Position numbers and translations under genes: made by a program
From: Pseudomonas grimontii
GTDB taxonomy: Bacteria; Pseudomonadota; Gammaproteobacteria; Pseudomonadales; Pseudomonadaceae
Length of the DNA stretch: 64,000 bases
Assembly (NCBI RefSeq): GCF_007858185.1
Contig: NZ_VFES01000006.1
Coordinates: 62,001-126,000, forward strand
Reading direction: 5' to 3'
Notes under the pieces: model-generated
What the model was told of the DNA's origin: nothing
The model's input: only the letters and a program-made list of their open reading frames with translations
Database searches by the model: none
Shown: positions 1 through 8,376 of the stretch, piece by piece
Layout of the letters: every line of letters begins with the position of its first letter
Position numbering within the stretch: position 1 is the stretch's first letter

Positions 1-352
1 GCTCGCGAAACAGGCGCAGGGCCGGGGGCAGGGCGCCGGCGCAGACCGAGGGCAGGGCCGCGATGGTGACCACGCCACGGCGCAAGGCCGCGAGGTCGCG
101 GGAGCCGGTGACGATGTTGTCCAGGTCCAGCAGCAGTTTTTCCATCGGGCCACGGGCTTCCTGGCCGGCGGCGGTGATGCTCACATGGCGGGGGCTGCGG
201 TCGAGCAGGGCGACGCCGAGCCAGTCTTCCAATTGTTGCACCTGCACGGTGAGCGCCGAGGGCGAAAGATGCAGCTCATTGGCGGCCTTGGTAAAGCTGC
301 CGGTACGGGCCACCGCCAGGAACGCTTGAATATGCTGGATCGAATTTTTCAT
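1..352 (-). CDS. LysR-family transcriptional regulator (3' part outside window)
   Basis: Reading leftwards from an ATG at 352, the frame stays open to the window edge and gives about 117 residues. The first 60 form a typical LysR winged helix-turn-helix, with FTKAANELHLSPSALTVQVQ as the recognition region and LGVALLDR at the wing. The effector-binding domain starts but is cut off. It is divergent from the CitMHS transporter operon beginning at 483, the usual arrangement for a LysR activator of an adjacent catabolic operon, so it probably controls those genes. The inducer cannot be read from the sequence. The 130 bp between the two starts would hold the shared promoter region. Confidence 0.9.
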   Translation of the reverse strand, partial: MKNSIQHIQAFLAVARTGSFTKAANELHLSPSALTVQVQQLEDWLGVALLDRSPRHVSITAAGQEARGPMEKLLLDLDNIVTGSRDLAALRRGVVTIAALPSVCAGALPPALRLFRE

Positions 353-482
353 TGTTGTTTTTCTCGAGCGTTTTGTTTTTACGAATATGACTGGCTGAAC
401 ATTCCAATTTACAAAGACTAACCCGCTTCCAATACTCCAGGGAAAACAATAACCGGCCACCAAGGCCGCTCTGGAGTAACCC

Positions 483-1775
483 ATGCTCGCTACCCTGGGT
501 GTCATTACCATCCTGTGCCTGCTCGCTGCCGTCATGAGCAAACGCCTCTCGCCACTGGTGGCCCTGATCGCCTTGCCGATCATCGCCGCGCTGCTTGGTG
601 GGTTCGGCCTGCAAACCAGTGCCTTCATCATTACCGGCATCAAGAACGTGGCCCCTGTGGTGGGCATGTTTGTGTTCGCGATCCTGTTTTTCGGGATCAT
701 GACCGATGCCGGGATGCTCGACCCCATCATTGATCGCATCCTGCGCACGGTAGGGACACGTCCTACACGGATTGTGGTCGGTACCGCGACCCTCGCGCTG
801 CTGGTGCATCTGGACGGCTCCGGCGCGGTGACCTTTCTGGTAACGGTGCCGGCGATGCTGCCGTTGTACACACGGCTGGGCATCGATAAACGCATCCTCG
901 CCTGTGTCTGCGCAATGGCGGCGGGGGTAAACTTCCTACCCTGGACCGGCCCGGTGCTGCGCTCTTCGGCGGCTTTGCATGTACCGGTGGCGGACCTGTT
1001 CCAGCCGCTGATCCCGGTGCAGATCGTCGGCCTGATCTTTGTCTTTGCCTGCGCCTGGTGGCTCGGCCGGCGTGAAGAAAAACGCCTGGGCCTGGGCGCC
1101 GGCTCCACCGTGGATGCAGTGCCACAACGGGTACTCAGCGACGACGACATCAAGCTACGCCGCCCACGCCTGTTCTGGGTCAACCTGATCCTGACCGTGC
1201 TGGTCATGGTGGTGATGATCGCCGGCTGGGTCGATCCGGTGGTGATGTTCATGCTCGGCACCGTGGTGGCGTTGTGCATCAACTACCCGAACGTGGACGC
1301 CCAGCGCGCCCGCATCGATGCCCATGCGAAAACCGCCCTGACCATGGCCAGTATCCTGCTCGCCGCTGGGGTGTTCACCGGCATCATGCAAGGCACCGGC
1401 ATGCTCAAGGCCATCGCTGAAGTGGCGGTAGCGCAGATTCCGGCGGGCCACGGCAAGCTGATCCCAGCAGTGGTGGGCTTCATTTCCATGCCACTGAGCA
1501 TGTTGTTCGACCCCGACTCCTACTATTTCGGCGTGATGCCGGTGATTGCCGAAGTCGGCAAGGCGCTGGGCGTCGACCCGCTGCAAGTGGCCCAGGCGTC
1601 GTTGCTGGGCGTACACACCACCGGCTTCCCGGTCAGCCCGCTGACCCCCGCGACCTTCCTGTTGGTGGGCCTGTGCAAGATCGAATTGGCCGATCACCAG
1701 CGCTTCACCATCCCCTTTCTGTTTGCTGCGTCGGTGTTGATGACCCTGACTGCGTTGCTCCTGGGAGTGATTTGA
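483..1775 (+). CDS. CitMHS-family carboxylate transporter
   Basis: A 430-residue integral membrane protein with about a dozen hydrophobic segments. It resembles the CitMHS family, which imports citrate complexed with divalent metal together with protons: the N-terminal helix LGVITILCLLAAVMSKRLSP, the HLDGSGAVTFLVTVPAM segment and the FDPDSYYFGVMPV segment near residue 345 are typical. The length is normal for the family. It is first in an operon with the two AtuA-like genes (1 bp gap, then a 4-nt overlap), so the substrate may be another di- or tricarboxylate handled by those proteins rather than citrate. A LysR gene lies divergently upstream. Confidence 0.88.
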   Translation: MLATLGVITILCLLAAVMSKRLSPLVALIALPIIAALLGGFGLQTSAFIITGIKNVAPVVGMFVFAILFFGIMTDAGMLDPIIDRILRTVGTRPTRIVVGTATLALLVHLDGSGAVTFLVTVPAMLPLYTRLGIDKRILACVCAMAAGVNFLPWTGPVLRSSAALHVPVADLFQPLIPVQIVGLIFVFACAWWLGRREEKRLGLGAGSTVDAVPQRVLSDDDIKLRRPRLFWVNLILTVLVMVVMIAGWVDPVVMFMLGTVVALCINYPNVDAQRARIDAHAKTALTMASILLAAGVFTGIMQGTGMLKAIAEVAVAQIPAGHGKLIPAVVGFISMPLSMLFDPDSYYFGVMPVIAEVGKALGVDPLQVAQASLLGVHTTGFPVSPLTPATFLLVGLCKIELADHQRFTIPFLFAASVLMTLTALLLGVI

Positions 1776-1776
1776 G

Positions 1777-3102
1777 ATGAAAACCTTGCGCATCGGTTCC
1801 GGCGCCGGCTATTCCGGCGACCGCATCGAACCTGCCGTGGAACTGGCCGAACTGGGCGACCTGGATTACCTGGTGTTCGAGTGCCTGGCCGAACGCACCA
1901 TCGCCTTGGCGCAACAGGCGCGAATCAGCGACCCGCAGGGTGGTTATGACCCGCTGCTCAGTGAGCGCATGCAGCGTGTGTTGCCTTACGTCGGCCGCCA
2001 GGAAGGACGCCGCCGCCTGCGGGTAATCACCAATATGGGCGCGGCCAATCCGGTGTCGGCGGCCGTCGAAGTACGCCGTATCGCCACGGCGCTGGGCCTG
2101 CACCTCAAGGTCGTGGCCGTGGTGGGCGATGATGTTTTGGTGGCCTTGCGGCCCGAGCAATTGCTGGATAACGGCCAGACCGTGGGTTCACTCGGCAAGC
2201 GCCTGGTTTCCGCGAATGCCTACCTCGGCGTCGATGGCATTTTGCACGCCCTGCGCGCCGATGCCGATGTGGTGATCACCGGGCGCGTGGCCGACCCGTC
2301 GCTGTTCCTGGCGCCGCAGATGTTTGAGTTCGGCTGGGCGGCGGACGACTGGCAGCGCCTGGGGCGCGGCACGTTGGTCGGGCACTTGCTTGAATGTGCC
2401 GGGCAGGTCAGCGGCGGTTATTTTGCCGACCCCGGTTTCAAGGACGTGGACGATTTGGCGCGACTGGGTTTCCCCTTGGCCGAGATCGATGCCGACGGTG
2501 AGGCCGTGATCACCAAGGTTGCGGGCTCCGGGGGGCGGGTCAGCCGCGCCACCTGCACTGAACAACTGATCTACGAAGTACATGATCCCGCGGCGTACCT
2601 CACCCCGGACGTGACCGCCGATTTCTCCCAGGTGGGGTTCGCCGAGGAGGGCGTTGATCGGGTGCGCGCTCAAGGTGCCGATGGCCGCGCACGGCCCGAA
2701 CAGTTGAAGGTGAGCGTTGGTTATCTGGATGGCTGGATTGGCGAAGGGCAGATGTCCTACGGCGGTCCCGGCGCGGTCGCACGGGCGCAGCTGGCGCGGG
2801 ATGTCGTACTCAAGCGTTTGGAACTGATGGGGGTGAAGATGCAGGACCTACGCGCCGAACTGATCGGCATGGACTCGCTGCACGGTCCACGCAGCAGCGT
2901 AGAGCCCTGGGAAGTGCGCCTGCGCGTGGCTGCCCGCTGTGAAGAACGCAGCGAAGCAGTGCGGGTCGGCAATGAAGTGGAAACCCTCTACACCAACGGC
3001 CCGTCCGGCGGCGGCGGTGCGAGCAAGAGCGTGCGGCAGGTGGTGGCGGTGGCGTCGTTGCTGCTGCCCCGTGACGCGGTCAACCCGAGGATCGAAGCAT
3101 GA
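1777..3102 (+). CDS. AtuA-like (DUF1446) acyclic terpene utilisation family protein
   Basis: 441 residues starting MKTLRIGSGAGYSGDRIEPA, the characteristic start of the AtuA/DUF1446 family. Other family-like blocks are LDYLVFECLAERTIALAQ, RVITNMGAANP and ITGRVADPSLFLAP. AtuA is needed for citronellol/geraniol use in P. aeruginosa, but its reaction is unknown and many homologues lie outside atu clusters. None of the acyl-CoA carboxylase genes of the atu cluster is visible here; the neighbours are a carboxylate transporter and a LysR regulator, so the role is more likely in an uncharacterised carboxylate pathway. The ATG follows the transporter stop by 1 nt and the stop overlaps the next ATG (ATGA), indicating translational coupling. 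Confidence 0.85.
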   Translation: MKTLRIGSGAGYSGDRIEPAVELAELGDLDYLVFECLAERTIALAQQARISDPQGGYDPLLSERMQRVLPYVGRQEGRRRLRVITNMGAANPVSAAVEVRRIATALGLHLKVVAVVGDDVLVALRPEQLLDNGQTVGSLGKRLVSANAYLGVDGILHALRADADVVITGRVADPSLFLAPQMFEFGWAADDWQRLGRGTLVGHLLECAGQVSGGYFADPGFKDVDDLARLGFPLAEIDADGEAVITKVAGSGGRVSRATCTEQLIYEVHDPAAYLTPDVTADFSQVGFAEEGVDRVRAQGADGRARPEQLKVSVGYLDGWIGEGQMSYGGPGAVARAQLARDVVLKRLELMGVKMQDLRAELIGMDSLHGPRSSVEPWEVRLRVAARCEERSEAVRVGNEVETLYTNGPSGGGGASKSVRQVVAVASLLLPRDAVNPRIEA

Positions 3103-3419
3103 AACTGCACACGCTGGCCCATTCCCGTACCGGCGATAAGGGCGACACGTCGAACATTTCGATTATTGCTTACCGGGCCGAGGATTATCGGCTGTTGTGT
3201 GAACAGCTTACCGCGGAGCGCGTGGCCACCTTTTTTGCCGTCCTGCTGGAGCCGGGTGCGGCCCCCGTGCGGCGCTATGAACTGCCGAATGTGCAAGCGC
3301 TGAACTTCGTACTGCCGGGGATATTGCGCGGCGGCGTAACGCGCTCGCTGGCATTGGATGCGCATGGCAAGTGCCTGGGCTCTGCATTACTGGCGCTGGA
3401 TTTGCCCACACCGAACTGA
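3099..3419 (+). CDS. AtuA C-terminal-domain-like small protein
   Basis: A 106-residue protein beginning MKLHTLAHSRTGDKGDTSNI. This matches the small ferredoxin-fold-like domain that in many AtuA homologues is fused to the C-terminus. Here it is a separate gene whose ATG overlaps the stop of the AtuA-like gene by 4 nt, so the two products are probably partners. The RTGDKGD segment is the most conserved part. No catalytic assignment is possible. It closes the operon; a REP-like hairpin follows immediately. Confidence 0.82.
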   Translation: MKLHTLAHSRTGDKGDTSNISIIAYRAEDYRLLCEQLTAERVATFFAVLLEPGAAPVRRYELPNVQALNFVLPGILRGGVTRSLALDAHGKCLGSALLALDLPTPN

Positions 3420-3420
3420 A

Positions 3421-3450
3421 TGTGGGAAAGGGGCAAGCCCTCTCCCACAT
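3421..3450. repeat. REP-like hairpin
   Basis: TGTGGGAAAGGGGC and GCCCTCTCCCACA form an imperfect hairpin with a 2-nt loop. It resembles a single unit of the GTGGGAGGGGGCTTGCCCCC REP family of P. fluorescens. It lies between two convergent genes, where it may also act in termination or mRNA end protection. Confidence 0.65.
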
Positions 3451-3468
3451 TGGATCTCAGCAGGTCTG

Positions 3469-3840
3469 TCAGACCGCCGCGAAACGCTTGTCCAGGTAAT
3501 CGATGATCACTTTGGAGTCATACATCCAGGTGGTCTGGCCATGCTCTTCGATTCGCAGGCACGGCACCTTGATCTTGCCGCCTTGCTCCAGCAGGGTCTG
3601 GCGGTCCTGCTCGTTGTTCTTCGCATCCTTCAGCGCCACCGGCACATTCAGGCGGTGCAGGGTGCGGCGGGTCTTCACGCAGAACGGGCAGGCGTGGAAT
3701 TGATACAGGGTCAGGTCCTTGGCCGCGGCGTTCACCTGCGCCTGTTGTTCGGCAGGGCGCTGCTTTTTGCGCGGGCGGGTAATGAAGTCGCCGGCGATGA
3801 TGACGTGGCCGAGGCCCACTCGAAGTGCTTTGACGAACAT
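3469..3840 (-). CDS. Glutaredoxin-like / GST N-terminal domain protein
   Basis: 123 residues. After an N-terminal extension of about 40 residues with a basic patch (RPRKKQRPAEQ), a thioredoxin-fold domain begins (DLTLYQFHACPFCVKTRR). It contains a CPFC active site, a cis-proline segment (KIKVPCLRI) and the C-terminal glutathione-site-like MYDSKVIIDYLDKRF. This is the layout of glutaredoxin-like proteins that resemble the N-terminal half of glutathione S-transferases. A role in thiol-disulfide exchange or deglutathionylation is inferred. It reads away from its convergent neighbour and its stop lies just beyond the REP hairpin. Confidence 0.85.
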   Translation of the reverse strand: MFVKALRVGLGHVIIAGDFITRPRKKQRPAEQQAQVNAAAKDLTLYQFHACPFCVKTRRTLHRLNVPVALKDAKNNEQDRQTLLEQGGKIKVPCLRIEEHGQTTWMYDSKVIIDYLDKRFAAV

Positions 3841-3897
3841 GGCTGAAACCTCTTGCCCATGAAGAAGGGGCCGCAGCTTACCTTAATTCTGCAGGCG

Positions 3898-3928
3898 AAA
3901 AAAAACCGACGATGAGCGCCGGTCTTTT
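3898..3928 (-). terminator. Rho-independent terminator of folE
   Basis: Read on the minus strand just past the folE stop, ACCGGCG-CTCAT-CGTCGGT forms a 7-bp hairpin (one G-U pair) followed by a run of eight T. It separates folE from the glutaredoxin-like gene. Confidence 0.75.
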
Positions 3929-3941
3929 CCTACGCAGCCTG

Positions 3942-4487
3942 TTACTTGATCAGGCTGAGAAATTCGCTGCGGGTGGCCGCGTTTTCGCGGAACTCACCCA
4001 GCATCACCGACGTGATCATCGACGAATTCTGTTTCTCCACACCGCGCATCATCATGCACATGTGCTTGGCTTCGATCACCACGGCCACGCCCAGTGCGCC
4101 GGTCACTTGCATCACGGCGTCGGCGATCTGGCGGCTGAGGTTTTCCTGGATCTGCAGGCGGCGCGCATACATGTCGACAATCCGCGCGACCTTCGACAGG
4201 CCCAGCACTTTGCCACTCGGGATATACGCCACATGCGCCTTGCCGATAAACGGCAGCAGGTGGTGCTCGCACAACGAGTACAGCTCGATGTCCTTGACCA
4301 GCACCATTTCGCTGTTGTCGGAGCTGAACAAGGCACCGTTGGTGACTTCTTCGAGTGTCTGTTCATAGCCGCGGCAAAGGTACTGCATCGCCTTGGCGGC
4401 ACGCTTAGGCGTGTCAAGCAGGCCCTCGCGGGAGACGTCCTCGCCGAGTTGGCCGAGGATCGCGGTGTAATTCTGTTCCAGGGACAT
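3942..4487 (-). CDS. folE: GTP cyclohydrolase I
   Basis: 181 residues from the ATG at 4487 ([20 protein letters not shown]). The frame is open further upstream, but this start matches the family and has ACAGGTAG upstream. It converts GTP to 7,8-dihydroneopterin triphosphate at the head of tetrahydrofolate/pterin synthesis. Visible signatures are the zinc-site [13 protein letters not shown] and the second Cys in [12 protein letters not shown], with [11 protein letters not shown] and [12 protein letters not shown] typical of FolE. The length is normal for short bacterial FolE. Pseudomonads often carry more than one folE, so the paralogue type cannot be fixed here. Confidence 0.95.
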   Translation of the reverse strand: MSLEQNYTAILGQLGEDVSREGLLDTPKRAAKAMQYLCRGYEQTLEEVTNGALFSSDNSEMVLVKDIELYSLCEHHLLPFIGKAHVAYIPSGKVLGLSKVARIVDMYARRLQIQENLSRQIADAVMQVTGALGVAVVIEAKHMCMMMRGVEKQNSSMITSVMLGEFRENAATRSEFLSLIK

Positions 4488-4565
4488 GAAACTACCTGTG
4501 GGATTTTCGCAAAGCGCAAGGTTACGGTGGCCGACACATCGCTGCAAGCCTGACGATGGCACTTG

Positions 4566-5123
4566 TTACTCGTCGCGCCCTTCCAGCATCGTGCGCTTGA
4601 GCATCACATACACCGCACCCGCCCCACCGTGACGGGCCTGGCACGAGGTAAAGCCGAGCACCTGGGCATGCTGGCGCAGCCAGGTGTTGACGTGACTCTT
4701 GATCATGGGCTTCTTGCCATCCAGCCGCACGGCCTTGCCGTGGGTGACGCGCACGCAGCGGATTTCGAACTTGGTGGCTTCGGCGAGGAAGGCCCACAGG
4801 GTTTCCCGGGCTTTTTCCACGTTCATGCCGTGCAGGTCGAGGCTGCCTTCGAACGGGATCTGGCCGACCTTGAGCTTGCGCATCTGGCTTTCCTGCACGC
4901 CGTCGCGGGCCCACATCAGTTCGTCTTCAGGGCCGACGTCGATGACGAACTGGTCCGACAGGCCATCCACGGTGGTGGCGTCGGTGCGCACGGTCGCGGC
5001 CTGGCGCAACTTGGCGATCTGCGCCCGGTCGGCCTTGGGTTTGCCAGTGTCGGCGCGGTCGTGCTTGATCGGCTTGACGCCGCGCAGCTCGTTCTTGAAC
5101 AGGGAAAAATCGTCGTCTTGCAT
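4566..5123 (-). CDS. Smr-domain (MutS2 C-terminal-like) protein
   Basis: 185 residues with a GGAGG ribosome-binding site. The N-terminal third is charged and probably flexible. The C-terminal part is an Smr domain with its hallmark SLDLHGMNVEKARE, the VTHGKA core and the GGAGAVYVMLKR end. Stand-alone Smr proteins of this SmrA/SmrB type are nucleases in some bacteria; SmrB of E. coli cleaves mRNA at collided ribosomes. This protein carries the DLHG signature, but its substrate is not evident. It lies upstream of folE in the same direction with a 78 bp gap. Confidence 0.88.
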   Translation of the reverse strand: MQDDDFSLFKNELRGVKPIKHDRADTGKPKADRAQIAKLRQAATVRTDATTVDGLSDQFVIDVGPEDELMWARDGVQESQMRKLKVGQIPFEGSLDLHGMNVEKARETLWAFLAEATKFEIRCVRVTHGKAVRLDGKKPMIKSHVNTWLRQHAQVLGFTSCQARHGGAGAVYVMLKRTMLEGRDE

Positions 5124-5198
5124 GTCAGCCTCCGCGAAGGGCGGGCAGTTTACCTAAATCGCGGCGGCCAGGGCGTAGGAAACGCTATCCAAGCGCCA

Positions 5199-5519
5199 TC
5201 AGTCGTGCTTTTTCATCAGGTGCGAGGCGATGTTCAGTGACAACGGCTGGCGCATCTTCCGACGGCTGCGACGCCACAACCATACACCCAGCCACAGCAC
5301 CAACAGTCCGACCACCGCCAGGATGGCCGAACCGCCAGGGCTGGCATTCAGTTCGCCAAGGGCCGGCGAGTGACCAAACAAACCGGCGCCACCAGCGCCG
5401 GTCAACAGCAAACCTACTATCGCCAGCAGCGCGGCCATGCCGGCCACCAGGCGCAGACGCCAGTTGCTTGGCCCCTTGGGGCGCAAGCGACGAGCGTCAA
5501 AACCATCGGATATCTTCAT
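5199..5519 (-). CDS. Small two-helix membrane protein, unknown function
   Basis: 106 residues from the ATG at 5519, preceded by a strong GGAGGAAAGG site; a longer in-frame opening to 5609 has no such support. The N-terminus is basic (DARRLRPKGPSNWRLRL). Two hydrophobic segments follow at about residues 25-45 and 63-82, then a basic cytoplasmic-looking stretch (RRSRRKMRQP) and a short tail. This looks like an inner-membrane protein with both ends inside. No family was recognised. Confidence 0.72.
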   Translation of the reverse strand: MKISDGFDARRLRPKGPSNWRLRLVAGMAALLAIVGLLLTGAGGAGLFGHSPALGELNASPGGSAILAVVGLLVLWLGVWLWRRSRRKMRQPLSLNIASHLMKKHD

Positions 5520-5615
5520 TCCGACCTTTCCTCCAGGGTATCGGCCCTTCGACCGGAAGTTACACAGGTTGTTCCTGTGCCAGAGGTAATTGCAGCAAAT
5601 GACAGGCATTTGCGG

Positions 5616-5649
5616 ATGAGCGGAGGCATAAACACGCCGTGCCGCTCAT
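5616..5649. repeat. Short inverted repeat downstream of the isochorismatase-fold gene
   Basis: ATGAGCGG (5616-5623) and CCGCTCAT (5642-5649) are perfect 8-bp arms with an 18-nt spacer, between the stop of the isochorismatase-fold gene and the start of the small membrane protein gene. There is no T-run, so an operator or weak structure is as likely as a terminator. Confidence 0.4.
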
Positions 5650-5660
5650 CAGACGGACGA

Positions 5661-6251
5661 TCAGATCAGGTCTTTGGTCAGGGCAAGGGTGGCGAAGTTA
5701 TCGGCCATGATGGCCATTTCGGTCTGCTGCACATGCTCGGCGCTCAGGATGCCGCCCTTGTAAGGCAGGTCGCGGGTGGCGCAGGCGTCTTCCACCAGGG
5801 TGCAGCGAAAGCCCAGGTTCTTGGCCGCGCGCACGGTGGTGCTGACACTGGAGTGGCTCATGAAACCGCAGACGATCAGGTCGAGGGAGCCGAGGTCTTG
5901 CAGGTGTTTTTCCAGGCCGGTGCCGTGGAAGGCGCTGGGCAGCAGCTTGCCGATGATGGTTTCGTCACCTTCAGGCTCGAGGCCGGGGATGAATTCACCG
6001 CGCTCGCCCTGCGGGTCAAACAGGCCGCCCACTGTGCCCAGGTGGCGCACGTGCACGATCGGGCGCCCGGCGTTGCGTGCGGCGGCGACCAGTTGCTTGA
6101 TATTGCCGACCGCTGCGTCCATGCCCGAGAGGGCGAGTGGACCGTTGAGGTATTCCTTCTGGGCGTCGATGATCACGAGGGTCGCATGGCTAAGGTTGGC
6201 AGCTGCGTAACCACGACCGCTGAGTTGAAACATCGTCTTTGGAACGGACAT
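5661..6251 (-). CDS. Isochorismatase-fold hydrolase lacking the catalytic Cys
   Basis: 196 residues from the ATG at 6251, preceded by CAGGAGC. The upstream extension to 6431 looks non-coding. The fold is that of cysteine hydrolases (isochorismatase/nicotinamidase): LVIIDAQKEY with the catalytic Asp, IGKLLPSAF with the Lys, VCGFMSHSSVSTTVRAA, and LVEDACATRDL. The position of the nucleophilic Cys (normally in a THxCVxxT-type motif) reads S-H-S-S-V-S, so Ser or nothing replaces it. EntB/PhzD-type isochorismatases also lack this Cys, so activity on a vinyl ether substrate is possible, but the function is open. Confidence 0.85.
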   Translation of the reverse strand: MSVPKTMFQLSGRGYAAANLSHATLVIIDAQKEYLNGPLALSGMDAAVGNIKQLVAAARNAGRPIVHVRHLGTVGGLFDPQGERGEFIPGLEPEGDETIIGKLLPSAFHGTGLEKHLQDLGSLDLIVCGFMSHSSVSTTVRAAKNLGFRCTLVEDACATRDLPYKGGILSAEHVQQTEMAIMADNFATLALTKDLI

Positions 6252-6490
6252 TCTGGGGCTCCTGTGAGGGGGGCTTTTGCGCCATTGTCCACTGGCTGAG
6301 CGGTTCTGTGAATCGCTACTATCGTAAGGTACGCCGTTGCTGGCGTGCAGCCATGTCAAGTGGCGGCGATGTTTAACCGAATGATGGCGATTTGAATGAA
6401 ATCCGACGTACGGCGACAGGTTTTCGTACATCGTCGGTACAGGCGAAGGCTGTTAGAATCGCCAGTCGTTTTTTCCAGGAGTCTGCCCCC

Positions 6491-7399
6491 GTGATCACAT
6501 CCCGCCTGCGCACTTTGCGCGACCACATCCGTTGGGCTGTCAGCCGTTTCCATGGGGAAGACCTGTTTTTTGGCCATGGCACCGACAATGCCTGGGACGA
6601 AGCCCGGCAATTGGTGCTTGGCGCCTTGCACCTGCCGTGGGAAATTGCCGACAGCTACCTAGATTGCAACTTGGAAGAAGAGGAAATCTCTCACGTACAG
6701 CGTTTGTTGCATCGCCGTATTCATGAGCGGGTGCCGACGGCGTACCTGTTGAAGGAAGCGTGGTTCTGCGGCATGTCGTTTATCGTTGACGAGCGCGTGC
6801 TGATCCCGCGTTCACCCATCGGTGAGTTGATCGAAAACCGCTTCGAGCCGTGGCTGGCCCAGCCGCCAGCGCGCATCCTCGACCTGTGCACCGGCTCCGG
6901 CTGCATCGGCATTGCCTGCGCCTACGAGTTCCAGGACGCCGAAGTGGTACTCGGCGACTTGTCCTTCGAAGCCCTGGAAGTGGCCAACCAGAACATTGAG
7001 CGCCATGGTGTCGACGAACGTGTGTACACCGTGCAGGGCGATGGCTTCGATGGCCTGCCGGGCCAGCGGTTTGACCTGATCGTGTCCAACCCGCCGTACG
7101 TGGATGCCGAAGACTTTGCCGATATGCCGGACGAATACCAGCACGAGCCGGAACTGGGCCTGGCCTGCGGCGACGATGGCTTGAACCTGGTGCGGCGCAT
7201 GCTGGCTGAGGCGGCGGACCACCTGACCGAGAAAGGTTTGCTGATCGTTGAGGTGGGCAACAGCCAGGTACATGTTGACGCGCTGTACCCGGAAGTGGAC
7301 TTCGCCTGGCTGGAATTCCAGCGGGGTGGGCATGGGGTGTTCATGCTCACGGCTGAGCAGTGCCGGGAACATCAGGCAATCTTCGCCGCTCGGGTTTAA
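6491..7399 (+). CDS. prmB: 50S ribosomal protein L3 glutamine methyltransferase
   Basis: 302 residues from a GTG at 6491 ([20 protein letters not shown] follows), the start that fits PrmB length; the open frame back to 6392 is probably untranslated leader. PrmB methylates a glutamine of ribosomal protein L3 using S-adenosylmethionine. Visible are the SAM-binding motif [15 protein letters not shown] and the catalytic NPPY motif in [11 protein letters not shown], which contacts the glutamine amide. The helical N-terminal substrate-recognition domain covers about the first 110 residues. In many pseudomonads prmB lies near aroC, as here. Confidence 0.94.
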   Translation: MITSRLRTLRDHIRWAVSRFHGEDLFFGHGTDNAWDEARQLVLGALHLPWEIADSYLDCNLEEEEISHVQRLLHRRIHERVPTAYLLKEAWFCGMSFIVDERVLIPRSPIGELIENRFEPWLAQPPARILDLCTGSGCIGIACAYEFQDAEVVLGDLSFEALEVANQNIERHGVDERVYTVQGDGFDGLPGQRFDLIVSNPPYVDAEDFADMPDEYQHEPELGLACGDDGLNLVRRMLAEAADHLTEKGLLIVEVGNSQVHVDALYPEVDFAWLEFQRGGHGVFMLTAEQCREHQAIFAARV

Positions 7400-7419
7400 C
7401 CAGCCTTACAGTAGAAAAT

Positions 7420-7446
7420 ATGGGAGGGGGCTTACCACCTCCCACA
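7420..7446. repeat. REP-like hairpin
   Basis: ATGGGAGGGGGCTTACCACCTCCCAT-type hairpin just after prmB. It is a single degenerate unit of the same REP family as at 3421 and 31365, with the central TTGCCCCC changed to TTACCACC. It sits between convergent genes. Confidence 0.65.
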
Positions 7447-7467
7447 TTTTGATTGCATTCCAGCCGG

Positions 7468-8277
7468 CTACCGGTGCGTGGCAATCCAGATCAACAACCC
7501 CGCCTGAAACACGGTAAACGCCACCAGGCAGGTGATGGTAAACCGCAACCCGCTGTCCTCACGCTTGAACTTGGTGACCTTTTCTTCTTCCTTGCGCAGC
7601 TTCACTTCCTGCTCCAGCAGGTTGTGCTCGGCCTGTTGCAGCATCTGCGCGGCTTCAAGGATCTCCACGAACTGCACCTTCTCGGTGTTCCAGCTATCCA
7701 GCACGCCGCTGACCTTGCCTGGCTGCACGTTGCCTTTGAGGTGCTGCACATCGGCGTAGGCCACGTCGAAACCCTGGACGCGCAGGAAGTGATCGCGGCG
7801 CAGGCGTGTGGCTTCGTTGAGTGCATCCTTGTTGGCCAGGTCCACACCGTCGACGCGGTAGTGCGACCATTTCTTTTTCGCCCACGCAGCGGCTTGGGCC
7901 ACCAGGAAGCGACCGAGGCCACGGTTGGCCGGTTCGATTTCCAGGCTGTTGCCTGGGCCGAAGTGCACGCGGTGTTTATCGTGATCCACCCAGATGTCCA
8001 GATGGTTCTGCTCACGGCGAACCCGCTGCCCCGGCAACTGGATGACCATGCGCAACAGGCTGTGGTGTTTGTCATGACGCTCGGCATAGCCGAATTGCAC
8101 GAACCGTAGCGGCCGCAGGCCGGTGGCACGGTCGGTGGCCAGCGGGGCCAGGCGCAGCATCTTGAAATGCTCGGCCTGAACGTCCGCCCACGGCAGGGGA
8201 GCCGCCGTGTCGATGGCCTCGGTTTTTTCAGCCGGGGTGTCGGCGGTCGGTTCCGGTGTTGCTTCAGTGGTTGTCAT
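7468..8277 (-). CDS. GNAT-like protein with C-terminal membrane anchor, unknown function
   Basis: 269 residues with an AGGATC ribosome-binding site. Residues 1-30 are acidic and Ala/Thr/Pro-rich. The middle (about 110-175) contains IEPANRGLGRFLVAQAAAWA and later NEATRLRRDHFLRVQGFDV, reminiscent of the acetyl-CoA loop and C-terminal half of a GNAT acetyltransferase. About 195-235 is a strongly charged predicted coiled coil (MLQQAEHNLLEQEVKLRKEE), and the last 22 residues form one transmembrane helix. This suggests a tail-anchored inner-membrane protein. The GNAT relation is a weak resemblance. No partner genes are obvious. Confidence 0.7.
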   Translation of the reverse strand: MTTTEATPEPTADTPAEKTEAIDTAAPLPWADVQAEHFKMLRLAPLATDRATGLRPLRFVQFGYAERHDKHHSLLRMVIQLPGQRVRREQNHLDIWVDHDKHRVHFGPGNSLEIEPANRGLGRFLVAQAAAWAKKKWSHYRVDGVDLANKDALNEATRLRRDHFLRVQGFDVAYADVQHLKGNVQPGKVSGVLDSWNTEKVQFVEILEAAQMLQQAEHNLLEQEVKLRKEEEKVTKFKREDSGLRFTITCLVAFTVFQAGLLIWIATHR

Positions 8278-8376
8278 GCGGTGTGATCCTGTCCAAGCCC
8301 TGCAAGTCGGCAGTCTTTTTGCTGTCGACTCTGGGCTTATCGGCCGCTTTCTGCAGGACTGGAGGCAAATTGTCGG

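Noticed and set aside
6391..6440. Imperfect palindrome CCGACGTACG ... CGTACATCGTCGG before prmB
   Set aside because: Pairing requires a 3-nt bulge and there is no T-run; too weak to call an operator or terminator.
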